Positions 7,150-15,401 of a stretch of 53,498 nt of DNA are shown one piece after another. The stretch covers positions 1 to 53,498 of the forward strand of contig JAYYZE010000018.1 of assembly GCA_036340235.1 (NCBI GenBank). The letters run 5' to 3'. A program made the translations under genes and the position numbers. The DNA comes from GCA-2862585 sp036340235 (GTDB taxonomy: Bacteria > Bacteroidota > Bacteroidia > Flavobacteriales > UBA7312). Under the pieces are notes generated by a model that did no database searches, was not told where the DNA came from, and saw nothing but the letters and a program-made list of their open reading frames with translations. Position 1 is the first letter of the stretch, and every line of letters begins with the position of its first letter.

Positions 7150-9539
7150 TAAAATTCGATTAAAAGACCTACGGTTGGTAAAATCGTTCCCGACTCATTG
7201 ACGATTTCATAAAGTGAATATTGAGAATCATTTTGTGCCTCATAAATTGGTTGATCTGACAGTTCATTATCAACACCTACTTCTGAGGGTAATTGTATTT
7301 TATAATTGTATAAGTTTTCAATATCGAGATAGGCATTTAGGCTCCATTTTTTGAAAAACCATTTCTTATCTAATCGTATGTCTAAACCATGGATATCGTT
7401 GAGTCGCTTGGTGTTTAAAAGATCATAATCAAGCACTCCTTGTTGATTAACATCCCATACGCCTTTAATACTAGAGGTTGCTAAATCAAGGGGGGTGTAA
7501 GGAGCACCACCAGAGTAACGAAATTTCACGCCAAGCTCAATATTATTTTTGAACTTTTTTCCAGCTGTAAGATTTAAAATGTATCTATTGTCCCAAGCAG
7601 ACGGCACATACTGATTGTTTTTATCTTCGAATTCGCTTCTGTAATAGGTAAAAGATAAAATACCATATACCGAGGTGCTCAGCTTTTGCTGAGCAAGAAA
7701 TTCCAAGCCGTAGCTTCTTCCTTTAGAAATAGATGTGATGTTTTCATTGCCTATGACGCCAAAGTCGCCGCCAAGATTTGCCAACGAAATGCCTACAGAG
7801 TCCGAGAAGGGATAGTTGTCGTAGTTTTTGTAAAAACTCTCCACAGTGATTTTGCTGTAGTTGGTAGGATTGTATTCAAGACCCAGCACAGCATGGTCAC
7901 ACTGTATGTATTCAGCATCTTGATTTAGGTAAGTTCCATTGTTTTCAAAGCCAAGTATGGTATACGAAGGTAGCTGATAATAGCGACCTAAATTGGCATT
8001 AATGCTTGACTTAACATTAAGGTTGTAGGCTAACGATAAGCGAGGTGATAGGTTTGGGGTTGTTGAATTTTCAGTGAATGAATTACCATCTGTTCTTATA
8101 CCAAACGAGGTTACTAGACGATCGACCAAAAAGGTTTTGCTGACTTGCGCAAAGGCCCCGTATTTAATAAAATGTAGCTCGGCATTAACTATTTTGTCAG
8201 TAATAATATCACCAAAAGTAATTTTACGATTGGTGTAATTGGTGTATGTAGCGTCTTCCAAATTTAGGCCCACATTGAATTTTAGATTGTTAGCTCTAAA
8301 ATTGTACTCTAGTCGTGATTTATTTTCTATCTCTTCTGATTCATAGTCTAGAAGCTTTTCGGAGGATGTGTCAGCATAATCGGCGTATTTTTCAGCGGTA
8401 TTATTTAGGTGGCTTCGGCTTAGAACAAGCAACAAGTTTGAGTTTTCAAAGAAATGCTTCCAACTCATTCCAATTGAATAATTCCATTGCTCGTTGACTG
8501 GTAAATTATTAAGAATGTACTCGTTTTGAGCTAATGTTTGTTTGTCGTCTATATTTTCGTTGGCATTTGGATTTAACGAAAACTCATCAATTGCTGCTAA
8601 ACCGATAATATTAATCTGATTTTTCTTGTTGGGCTTGTGGGTGACTTTGAGCTGCACATCATTGTAGGTGGGCAAAAAAGGCAATTGCAGTGCTTGAAAA
8701 AGAAATTGCAAATATGATCGACGAACCGATAACAACATAGTAGACGTTTGACTCAATGGTGTATTGAGAGTCAGACCAGCATCGCTAGAACCAATCATAA
8801 AGCTACCGCTGAAACTTTCGTCGCTTCCTTCGATTTGTTTTAATTCCATTATGGAGCTTAGGGCATTGCCCCTGTTGGCAGGAAAAGCGCCCGAGTAGAA
8901 ATCAACTTCCCTAATAAAATTGACATTGATGATGCCCACAGGCCCGCCTGACGATCCTTGTGTGGCAAAATGATTAATGTTGGGAATTTCCACACCATCC
9001 AAGAAAAAGCGATTTTCATTGGGCGCACCTCCACGAACAATGAGATCATTTCGGAAGGAAGGTGTGCTAGAAACGCCTGGTAAGTTGGCTACTACTTTTG
9101 AAATATCTCTGTCACCTCCTGGATTTCGATAAATTTCTGAGGCGTTGATGGTTCTCAAACTAGTCGGGCTTTCCTCTGTTTTATTAAATGTATTGGCTGT
9201 GACTTGAACTTCCTCAATAATTTGAGCATTCTCGACCATGCTAAAATCTAATCTCAGGTTTTTATTTGGAGTTAATTGTACTTCAGACTGAAAGTTCGAA
9301 TTAAAACCTATGTATGTACATCTAAAATTGTATTCGCCGGGAGTAAGATCTGACAACTCAAAATTACCATCAATGTCAGTAGTGACTCCAATTGTAGTGC
9401 CGTCGATAACGACATTGGCAAATGGTATGGGTTCATTGTTTAAGGTATTAGTTACTGTTCCATATACTTTGATATTTTGAGTTGTCCCAATAAGCGTTGT
9501 CATCAAACATAGTAATGTAATAAGTATTCTCATTATCAT
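7149..9539 (-). CDS. TonB-dependent outer-membrane receptor with N-terminal carboxypeptidase-regulatory-like domain
   Basis: 796 residues: a signal peptide (MRILITLLCLMTTLIGTTQ), a CarboxypepD_reg-like beta sandwich (residues about 23-110), a plug domain with DLIVRGGAPNENRFFLDGVEIP near 165-187, and a long beta-barrel ending in Phe. It should import a ligand with TonB energy. It lies inside the photolyase/carotenoid unit with a 3-base gap upstream and a 1-base overlap downstream. Ligand unknown; cobalamin would make biological sense given the CarH-like regulator, but nothing in the sequence proves it. Met1 or Met3 could be the start. Confidence 0.88.
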   Translation of the reverse strand: MIMRILITLLCLMTTLIGTTQNIKVYGTVTNTLNNEPIPFANVVIDGTTIGVTTDIDGNFELSDLTPGEYNFRCTYIGFNSNFQSEVQLTPNKNLRLDFSMVENAQIIEEVQVTANTFNKTEESPTSLRTINASEIYRNPGGDRDISKVVANLPGVSSTPSFRNDLIVRGGAPNENRFFLDGVEIPNINHFATQGSSGGPVGIINVNFIREVDFYSGAFPANRGNALSSIMELKQIEGSDESFSGSFMIGSSDAGLTLNTPLSQTSTMLLSVRRSYLQFLFQALQLPFLPTYNDVQLKVTHKPNKKNQINIIGLAAIDEFSLNPNANENIDDKQTLAQNEYILNNLPVNEQWNYSIGMSWKHFFENSNLLLVLSRSHLNNTAEKYADYADTSSEKLLDYESEEIENKSRLEYNFRANNLKFNVGLNLEDATYTNYTNRKITFGDIITDKIVNAELHFIKYGAFAQVSKTFLVDRLVTSFGIRTDGNSFTENSTTPNLSPRLSLAYNLNVKSSINANLGRYYQLPSYTILGFENNGTYLNQDAEYIQCDHAVLGLEYNPTNYSKITVESFYKNYDNYPFSDSVGISLANLGGDFGVIGNENITSISKGRSYGLEFLAQQKLSTSVYGILSFTYYRSEFEDKNNQYVPSAWDNRYILNLTAGKKFKNNIELGVKFRYSGGAPYTPLDLATSSIKGVWDVNQQGVLDYDLLNTKRLNDIHGLDIRLDKKWFFKKWSLNAYLDIENLYNYKIQLPSEVGVDNELSDQPIYEAQNDSQYSLYEIVNESGTILPTVGLLIEF

Positions 9540-9542
9540 TTT

Positions 9543-10790
9543 TTAGGCGGATTGTACATCTACAATAGTTATTTCGGGCATAATTCCAACGCGACCTGGA
9601 TAGCCAATATGACCAATGCCTCTGTTGACATACAGGTACGATTTTCCCTTTTGATACAAGCCGGCCCAATGCTTGTATCGCCATTTGGCAGGACTCCATT
9701 TAAATTGATTTACCTCTATTCCAAACTGCATACCATGAGTATGGCCAGCCATTTGCAAGTCTATATGTTGAGGATGTGAGAGTACTTTGTGATGCCAATG
9801 AGTGGGATCATGAGAAAGTAAAAAGGTCGGAACACTTTTTTTGGTGTTGGCCATTGCCTTATCCAAATCGCAATACTTCGAAAACCGACCCTCCCCCCAA
9901 TTTTCGACACCTACAATATTAATTTCAACACCAGATACACTAACTGTACGGTGTTCATTAAGTAGTAAGTCAAATCCTGAGGTTTTGAAAATATCTTTAA
10001 TCTCGTTTAGGTTATCATTCCATTTTTTTTGTCCTTCAGGCGTACTAGTATCTAGTCCGATGTAATCAGAATAGTCGTGATTTCCCAAAACAGCAAATTT
10101 ACCATGTTTGGCTGTCAAATGACTTAAAATACTAACGTATGGGCTTGCCTCTGAAGGGTAATTATTTACCAAGTCTCCCGTAAAAAAGATGAAATCTGGT
10201 GCTTCTTCGTTCACTAATTTTACCGCCTTGGATAATTGCTCTTTGTTTTGAAAACTACCAAGGTGTAAATCGGATATTTGAATGATTCTCAATGGTTTGC
10301 GATATTTTGGATAACTCTCAAGGCCAAGTGTTACGAAATGTTTTTTAAAATTATAGCGCCCTACTAAAATACCATAAGATAATAGAGACAAGAGAAGAGC
10401 ACCAAAGGTCAAAGCTGTATTTTTCAAAAATTCAAAACGACTGATTGCATGACCAGTTGGGGTACTTTGTGTTACAAAAATGAGTTTGTAAAGGTATCTG
10501 AATAATCGGATAATATCGTCAATAATCAAAGGGATGGCCATGATAAACTTAGTTGATATTATAGTGAACATAAAACCGAAAATAATAACCATATATCCCG
10601 GGTAAAGAGTCATATTGGTGTTGATTGCCGGATAATACATAAAAATAACTGTGAGTAAAGTAACCAACCAAAAAACATATTTCAAAAACGGATGAGACGA
10701 TATATTAACTTTGAATGCCGACCAAATGTAAAAATCCAAAACAATTAAAAACAAAATTAAAACCGTAAAAAATATAATCTTTTCAATCAT
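9543..10790 (-). CDS. Membrane-anchored metallophosphoesterase
   Basis: 415 residues. Residues 1-150 hold about five hydrophobic helices; the rest is a calcineurin-like phosphoesterase with all metal motifs: ISDLHLG (DLH 174-176), GDLVNN (205-210), GNHD (236-239), LSHDPTHW and AGHTHGMQFG. This resembles YaeI/YkuE-type enzymes that act on membrane lipids or nucleotides at the membrane. Substrate unknown. Lies 29 bases after the flavin-reductase-like gene and 3 bases before the TonB receptor, inside the light-linked unit. Confidence 0.85.
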   Translation of the reverse strand: MIEKIIFFTVLILFLIVLDFYIWSAFKVNISSHPFLKYVFWLVTLLTVIFMYYPAINTNMTLYPGYMVIIFGFMFTIISTKFIMAIPLIIDDIIRLFRYLYKLIFVTQSTPTGHAISRFEFLKNTALTFGALLLSLLSYGILVGRYNFKKHFVTLGLESYPKYRKPLRIIQISDLHLGSFQNKEQLSKAVKLVNEEAPDFIFFTGDLVNNYPSEASPYVSILSHLTAKHGKFAVLGNHDYSDYIGLDTSTPEGQKKWNDNLNEIKDIFKTSGFDLLLNEHRTVSVSGVEINIVGVENWGEGRFSKYCDLDKAMANTKKSVPTFLLSHDPTHWHHKVLSHPQHIDLQMAGHTHGMQFGIEVNQFKWSPAKWRYKHWAGLYQKGKSYLYVNRGIGHIGYPGRVGIMPEITIVDVQSA

Positions 10791-10819
10791 AGGGTAGATG
10801 TAAATGCGGTTTGAACAAT

Positions 10820-11455
10820 TTAAGTGTCAAAATTAGGTAAATCAGTCACTCTTGCATACGGGAAATTAGCAATTTCTTTTAGCTCGTAATATCGATTTAA
10901 ACCTCCTATACCTGCTGCGTTGAGCAATTCCAGATCTACCTCTCCATTTTTATCTACAAATTCGTCAGCGACATCCAAATACTCAATAGATCCAATTAAA
11001 AGAGAACATTTGTTGATGGATAAAGGTATTACGTCTTGTAGCTTCATAGCTAATTTTATACGACTTTGTTTAACAAAAGGAGCATAAAAACCATCAATGT
11101 ATTCTTCATCTAAATGGCATTTTTCAAACTCTGATTCTAACTGTTCAAATTTGGCGGATGTATAGTGTGCATTGGCTACAAAATCCGTGTGTACTTGATT
11201 AATTGTGTAGCTTGATGTTTCAACTATATTGTGATAGGTGTCACGTCTAACTTCATGTTGGGGGCGCATGAAAAAGCCTAGTAATGCTGGATGGCTTCCT
11301 AAATGGACAACCGAACTAAATATAGCAACATTCGTATTACCAGACTTTGACTTGGTACCTACAAGATTAGCAGGCTTGACACCCGTTACTGCATTTATCA
11401 AATTCAAACGCTTAACACGAGAAGTTTCTGTAATTGCCTCTTTAGTTAACTTCAT
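10820..11455 (-). CDS. Flavin reductase-like (FMN-binding split barrel) protein
   Basis: 211 residues. The pattern GVKPANLVGTKSKSG, NVAIFSSVVHLGSHPALLGFFMRP and DTYHNIVETSSYTINQV matches the flavin-reductase-like split-barrel family, which binds FMN. It follows a second, different split-barrel gene after 2 bases, so the two may act together. Whether it reduces flavin or simply carries FMN is not shown. Being in the operon with SRPBCC and photolyase genes suggests a flavin role under light. Confidence 0.75.
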   Translation of the reverse strand: MKLTKEAITETSRVKRLNLINAVTGVKPANLVGTKSKSGNTNVAIFSSVVHLGSHPALLGFFMRPQHEVRRDTYHNIVETSSYTINQVHTDFVANAHYTSAKFEQLESEFEKCHLDEEYIDGFYAPFVKQSRIKLAMKLQDVIPLSINKCSLLIGSIEYLDVADEFVDKNGEVDLELLNAAGIGGLNRYYELKEIANFPYARVTDLPNFDT

Positions 11456-11457
11456 AA

Positions 11458-11937
11458 TTACAATATTATTCGACTTTTGACCAAATCTTGGAAAGATAAA
11501 ATATTGTTATCAGAAAAAGTTTTGAATGAAGTAACGTCGAAGTAGAATATGGCATGATCACCATGATGTTTGGTTACTGAAATTTTCTCTAGCTCAATAC
11601 TCGCTGATATATCTTTTAGAATATGGTATCCTCTCCATTGATTAATTAGGTTGTATGAACGTAGATACCGCTCTTTATCAAGTAGGCGCCCGCTGACTTT
11701 ACCCAATTTTCTAATCACTTTTAAATTATTAGAACTTAATAACTGAAGTACCACTTTACTTGAAGTTTCGAGATTTTTGTAGGTCATTGACGTGTAGTCT
11801 ATGGCAATGGAGTACATTTTTGGCTTCATGCTGATAGAGGTTACATATGTACATACATTCATATTAAGTCTGCCATTAGCGTCATAAGTGGCTAAGCTAT
11901 AAACAGGTGGGCTAATAATGTTCCAAGGACGCTTCAT
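11458..11937 (-). CDS. Flavin reductase family protein, short form
   Basis: 159 residues. Motifs SPPVYSLATYDANGRLNMNVCTYVTS, SMKPKMYSIAIDYTSMTYKNLE and the closing barrel strand point to the flavin reductase/FMN-binding split barrel. It differs clearly in sequence from its neighbour downstream, so it is not a recent duplicate. Its ATG overlaps the SRPBCC gene stop by 4 bases (ATGA type), indicating coupled translation. Substrate unknown. Confidence 0.72.
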   Translation of the reverse strand: MKRPWNIISPPVYSLATYDANGRLNMNVCTYVTSISMKPKMYSIAIDYTSMTYKNLETSSKVVLQLLSSNNLKVIRKLGKVSGRLLDKERYLRSYNLINQWRGYHILKDISASIELEKISVTKHHGDHAIFYFDVTSFKTFSDNNILSFQDLVKSRIIL

Positions 11938-12395
11938 TGGTTATACTTTTTTTCTAATACCTTAAATCTATAATTAAATATGTCTTCTAGTTGTTTTTTG
12001 ATAAATAGTTGATTGGCAATATCACCCAAAACACCGAAAGGTGGTATATAGGTTACGATATCTGTCATCAAGACCCCATTTGCATCCTCCTCGAAAAAAT
12101 GCTGATGATGCCACATTTTATATGGTCCTAGGCGCTGCTCATCTATGAAAAACTGCTTTTCTTTAACTTGAGTGATTTCTGTTACCCAATTAATTTTGAG
12201 ATTTAAAACGGGCGATACTTTGTATGAAATAATCATCCCTGGGTACATTTTTTCTTTAAGTTCTTTGGAAGTGATTTGAAAAAGCATGTAATCTGGCGTG
12301 ATTTCTTTCAGATTTCTTGGCGAGGAGACAAAATCCCAAATAGTATTCAGATCTGTTTTAAGATGCTGTTTTTTTATAAGTTGATAATGAGACAT
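11934..12395 (-). CDS. SRPBCC family (cyclase/dehydrase-like) ligand-binding protein
   Basis: 153 residues from ATG 12395 (MSHYQLIKKQHLKTDLNTIW). The order of elements (IWDFVSSPRNLKEITPDYM, the PGMIISYKVSP strand, FIDEQRLGPYKMWHHQHFFE, and a long C-terminal helix) fits the START-like SRPBCC fold that binds hydrophobic ligands. An in-frame upstream start would run into operator A, so I prefer 12395. It is the first gene of the ten-gene minus-strand unit and starts 25 bases from operator A. Ligand unknown; a carotenoid or quinone would fit the setting, but this is inference. Confidence 0.8.
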   Translation of the reverse strand: MSHYQLIKKQHLKTDLNTIWDFVSSPRNLKEITPDYMLFQITSKELKEKMYPGMIISYKVSPVLNLKINWVTEITQVKEKQFFIDEQRLGPYKMWHHQHFFEEDANGVLMTDIVTYIPPFGVLGDIANQLFIKKQLEDIFNYRFKVLEKKYNQ

Positions 12396-12420
12396 ATTGT
12401 AAGAAACAGTGTATTTTATA

Positions 12421-12452
12421 TTGTATAAGTATTTTTTATATTTGTTATACAA
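12421..12452. promoter_or_regulatory. Operator A: 32-bp palindrome, proposed CarH-like binding site
   Basis: TTGTATAA (12421-12428), 16 bases, TTATACAA (12445-12452): a perfect 8-bp inverted repeat. The same arms with the same 16-base gap occur at 13969-14000 and 20441-20472. It sits between the divergent SRPBCC operon and the 12463 gene, overlapping promoter boxes of both. A candidate -7 box TATATTTG (12437-12444) for the plus-strand gene lies in its spacer. Confidence 0.75.
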
Positions 12453-12484
12453 ATATACGATTATGATATTAAAAACTAGTCAAA
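12450..12484 (-). promoter_or_regulatory. Predicted promoter of the SRPBCC-photolyase-crtD operon
   Basis: Read on the minus strand: TTTG (12484-12481) as -33 box, then 23 bases after the TTG core, then TATATTTG (12457-12450) as -7 box. This fits the flavobacterial consensus TTG-N17-23-TAnnTTTG. The predicted start of transcription falls near 12444, inside operator A, so a bound repressor would block it. Leader to ATG 12395 would be about 50 bases. Confidence 0.5.
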
Positions 12485-12873
12485 ATCAAAAAAAAGTCAG
12501 CGAATACTTGGTGTCTAACTGTGGAAAGCCCTTCAGCTTAATTGAAAAAATTAACAAAAATCTTTTTGGATCACCAAAATACCTTATCAAGTCAATAACT
12601 CCGTTGAAATTCGGTCTTGATTTTGACAAATACACCGATCTAGTATATTGTACTATTGAACTAAGAAAAAAAGGCCTAGCAATATACTTTAGATTTAAAA
12701 ATGAGGAATACGTGATTATTTCAAGGTTCAACCAGGTAACATATATAAGCAGCGGCAACACGTTCGACTTTCAGGCTGGTGGCTTTTTGTTAAATCTTAA
12801 AATTCAAGACAGTTATAATCACAAAAAATTTATTAGTAGAATGATTAAATTTAGAAATGAAATAATTAGTTAA
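12463..12873 (+). CDS. Conserved-looking hypothetical protein next to the CarH-like gene
   Basis: 136 residues from ATG 12463 (MILKTSQNQKKVSEYL), ten bases after operator A. I do not recognise a family. The N-terminal half is basic with amphipathic helices; the second half alternates short strands (GLAIYFRFKNEEYVIIS, FNQVTYISS, FLLNLKI) and ends in a basic helix, which could be a PH-like fold. No signal peptide and no long membrane helix. Its stop overlaps the stop region of the CarH-like gene by 8 bases in convergent orientation. An earlier in-frame start would lie within the operator and is unlikely. Confidence 0.7.
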   Translation: MILKTSQNQKKVSEYLVSNCGKPFSLIEKINKNLFGSPKYLIKSITPLKFGLDFDKYTDLVYCTIELRKKGLAIYFRFKNEEYVIISRFNQVTYISSGNTFDFQAGGFLLNLKIQDSYNHKKFISRMIKFRNEIIS

Positions 12874-13747
12874 TTATTTCCACAAAGTCGTCAAGATTGT
12901 CTAAAATTTGAATTTCTTTACTTTTTGTCAAGAAATTCATATCGAGTCCGTTAGCAACGAGAAAATGTTTTGCATCGGGGAAAAATTTGTGGAGATAATC
13001 CACAGTAAAGTCTAGATTACTTTTTGATGTGTTGGAAACAGAAAAGAATAAAACATTGTCAATTTTCTTTTTTTCAGATAACTGTAAAAGCGAGCCATAT
13101 GGAACGTTTGAACCCAAATAGACCACCTCATAACCACTGTTAATCAACAAAAACTTAGCAAAAATCAATCCAATTTCATGGAATTCATTTTCTGGCAAGA
13201 ACAACAACCATGTTCCTTTGTCAGAAATATTCAAAGAAGCTGCGTCAGCAGCAGCACATATCTTTTGCTTAACCAACTCTGATAAAAAATGCTCTTGTGA
13301 TGGGGCAATTCTATTTGTAAGCCAAAAAATACCAATTTTAGAAAAGGCGACCAACAAAACGTTTTTGTAAAACTCTATAATACCCAACTCTCTAACCCCA
13401 CTCTCGTAAGTTAAATGGAAAAGCTGTGAATCAAAATCAAGAGCAGATTGTATAAGCTTAGAAATGTAATAAGTTTCTTTGGATTTATCGTCAGCTTTGT
13501 TCTTTATTTCATCAACTTTACGACAAATTTCATCATGTGTCATTTTTGAAATTGCAGATATTTTAAAGCCATTTTCTAACAAATAGTTACAATTCAATGC
13601 ACGCACTAACAAATCATCTGTGTAAAAACGAATCTTTGTATCAGTACGCTCTGCTTTCAAAAAGCCATACCTATTCTCCCATGTTCGTAATACAAACTTG
13701 GTTATACCAGTAATCTGGGAAAACTGATCGATACTGTACTTAGTCAT
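12866..13747 (-). CDS. carH: CarH-like MerR-family transcriptional regulator with B12-binding photosensor domain
   Basis: 293 residues. An N-terminal MerR helix-turn-helix (YSIDQFSQITGITKFVLRTWENRYGFLKAERT) is followed by a four-helix B12-binding cap and a Rossmann-type B12 domain. The photosensor motif W-x9-E-H is present as W142 and E152-H153, and the cobalt-ligand motif reads E188-F-H190-E-I-G193 (ExHxxG, with Glu where CobD/MetH relatives often have Asp). CarH/LitR proteins bind DNA in the dark as adenosylcobalamin tetramers and release it in light. Its promoter carries operator B, so it probably controls itself. Named by family resemblance and context. Confidence 0.87.
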   Translation of the reverse strand: MTKYSIDQFSQITGITKFVLRTWENRYGFLKAERTDTKIRFYTDDLLVRALNCNYLLENGFKISAISKMTHDEICRKVDEIKNKADDKSKETYYISKLIQSALDFDSQLFHLTYESGVRELGIIEFYKNVLLVAFSKIGIFWLTNRIAPSQEHFLSELVKQKICAAADAASLNISDKGTWLLFLPENEFHEIGLIFAKFLLINSGYEVVYLGSNVPYGSLLQLSEKKKIDNVLFFSVSNTSKSNLDFTVDYLHKFFPDAKHFLVANGLDMNFLTKSKEIQILDNLDDFVEIIN

Positions 13748-13904
13748 TTACAATATATTTTCCATTGGGAAACTTGGAAAGCCAAAAATCTATATTGCTC
13801 ATTGACTTTAAATTGATTCTCATTTTGTCAGTATAGAATACGATTTTTGGAGTTCTTTTCTTTATTTCTTCAACTGAAATTTTTTGCTTTTTCTTTCTAG
13901 GCAT
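13740..13904 (-). CDS. Small basic ORF (54 aa) translationally coupled to carH
   Basis: ATG 13904 opens a 54-residue frame starting MPRKKKQKISVEEIKKRTPK and ending KFPNGKYIVND, with its stop overlapping the carH start by 8 bases. The overlap and its position right after operator B suggest real translation. It is rich in Lys at the N-terminus, has no membrane segment and no family I recognise. It could be a DNA- or partner-binding peptide, or a leader that sets carH translation. Conservation would decide. Confidence 0.6.
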   Translation of the reverse strand: MPRKKKQKISVEEIKKRTPKIVFYTDKMRINLKSMSNIDFWLSKFPNGKYIVND

Positions 13905-13968
13905 TCATTTAATTTTTATGTTATATGCGACACCATAGTCGATTAATCACGGTACAAATATACAACTT

Positions 13969-14000
13969 TTGTATAATCTTTTTTTAATTTTTTTATACAA
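13969..14000. promoter_or_regulatory. Operator B: 32-bp palindrome between carH and the cupredoxin-FAS1 gene
   Basis: TTGTATAA (13969-13976), 16 bases, TTATACAA (13993-14000), identical in arms and spacing to operators A and C. A further TATACAA half site lies at 13959-13965. On the minus strand a -7 box TATATTTG (13962-13955) starts 6 bases after the palindrome, so its -33 region is covered. On the plus strand a -7 box TATATTTG (14028-14035) is 27 bases downstream. Confidence 0.75.
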
Positions 14001-14027
14001 TTTTTCGATTTAATGCAATTTTGAGAC

Positions 14028-14035
14028 TATATTTG
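14028..14035 (+). promoter_or_regulatory. Predicted -7 box of the cupredoxin-FAS1 gene
   Basis: TATATTTG matches TAnnTTTG and lies 19 bases before ATG 14055. I see no good TTG at the -33 distance, so the promoter may be weak or depend on a factor. Operator B ends just upstream of the expected -33 region. Confidence 0.45.
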
Positions 14036-14054
14036 CAAAAAAATAATTACAATT

Positions 14055-15377
14055 ATGAAACATATCTTTATCTTACTAATGTTTATTGGTTTTACACACC
14101 AATCTATTGCCGATACGCATACAGTAAATGCTGGCGGATTTTATTATAACCCTGCCAGTATTACCATTTCAATAGGTGACACTGTTGTATGGATTAATGA
14201 TGGCGGCACACATGATGTTAATGGAGCTGTCAACGCTCTAACAGGACAAGAGTACACTAATCCTGAAAGTTTTGGCTCAAGTGCCACGTCCACACCAGGG
14301 GCGACCATTTACACTCACGTTTTTACCATTCCCGGAACATATGATTACGATTGCTCAGTTGGCAACCATGCTGCTCAAGGCATGACTGGTACTATCGTTG
14401 TTGAGGGTACCGTGTTTGATGTCATTGCAGCTTCCGAGTCGCACAACACACTAGAAACCGCATTAGTCACCGCGGAACTAGATGATGATCTTAACGGAAA
14501 TGGCCCATTCACCGTTTTCGCACCAAGTGATGACATTTTTGACGAACTAGCAGAGGGTGCTCTACAATTATTATTAAACAACACTGAACTTCTGACCTCT
14601 ATTCTACTTCATCATGTGCATTCAGGGGAGCTCATGGCGGCCGATATTTTGACTATGGATGGCATGACAATTTCTACCTTAAATAACGATGAGTTAAGCA
14701 TTAGTATTTCTGGACAGACGGTAAAAATCGACATGGCTACCGTCACAACACCTGACTTAGTAGCTGACAATGGGGTGGTACATGTCATAGACATGATTTT
14801 AACACCTGACACCACATATACCGTTATGGATATAATAGAAAATTCACCAGTACATTCACAACTAAAATCAGCAATTTACGCAGCTGATTTGGATGATGAT
14901 TTAAAGTCAGAGGGTCCATTCACCGTTTTTGCACCCACCGATAGTGCATTCAATAATTTGCCTGAGGGTTTACTAGAAAATCTTCTTAATAACGATATTC
15001 CAACCCTTACAAGCATTCTTCTTCATCATGTACATGCTGACGAAGCAATAGCTGAAGATCTTTCTAACGGCATGATGGTGCCAACAATGAATAACGACAG
15101 CTTAATAATCAGTAATGACGGATCAACCGTTATGGTAGAAATGGCCACTGTAACAACTGCCGACATTCCAGCTGACAATGGGTTTGTTCATGTTATAGAT
15201 ATGGTTCTTGTAACTGCTGACCCAACTTCCATTGACCAATACGTTTCAAAAGATATTGCTTATATGTATTCCTTGAACTTACTTGGCGAAAAAGTAAATA
15301 GATTTATTAAGCATCAAATTGTGATAGACATTTACTCAGATGGTAGCTCAGTTAAACGATATAATTTCGCTAAATAA
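14055..15377 (+). CDS. Secreted protein: cupredoxin domain, two FAS1 (fasciclin) domains and a short C-terminal sorting-like tail
   Basis: 440 residues with a signal peptide (cleavage near residue 19). Residues about 20-117 form a plastocyanin/azurin-like domain with a full type 1 copper set: H53, C100, H105 and M110. Two FAS1 domains follow (about 118-253 and 254-390), each with a GPFTVFAPSD/TD block and a NGVVHVIDM-type closing strand. The last 50 residues (YMYSLNLLGEKVNR, then VKRYNF) resemble a shortened T9SS sorting domain. It is likely exported to the surface. FAS1 domains mediate adhesion; a copper domain could move electrons or bind copper. First gene downstream of operator B. Confidence 0.85.
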   Translation: MKHIFILLMFIGFTHQSIADTHTVNAGGFYYNPASITISIGDTVVWINDGGTHDVNGAVNALTGQEYTNPESFGSSATSTPGATIYTHVFTIPGTYDYDCSVGNHAAQGMTGTIVVEGTVFDVIAASESHNTLETALVTAELDDDLNGNGPFTVFAPSDDIFDELAEGALQLLLNNTELLTSILLHHVHSGELMAADILTMDGMTISTLNNDELSISISGQTVKIDMATVTTPDLVADNGVVHVIDMILTPDTTYTVMDIIENSPVHSQLKSAIYAADLDDDLKSEGPFTVFAPTDSAFNNLPEGLLENLLNNDIPTLTSILLHHVHADEAIAEDLSNGMMVPTMNNDSLIISNDGSTVMVEMATVTTADIPADNGFVHVIDMVLVTADPTSIDQYVSKDIAYMYSLNLLGEKVNRFIKHQIVIDIYSDGSSVKRYNFAK

Positions 15378-15401
15378 ATCGTTAACTGTAAATTATACAC
15401 T

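Noticed and set aside
8858..9049. Open frames inside the TonB receptor and many other genes on alternative frames
   Set aside because: They lie fully within strong genes, lack family features and follow the codon pattern of the main gene.
12874..14054. Looked for a cobalamin riboswitch near carH and the TonB receptor
   Set aside because: No B12-box-like or long structured leader seen; leaders here are short and occupied by the operators and the 54-residue ORF.
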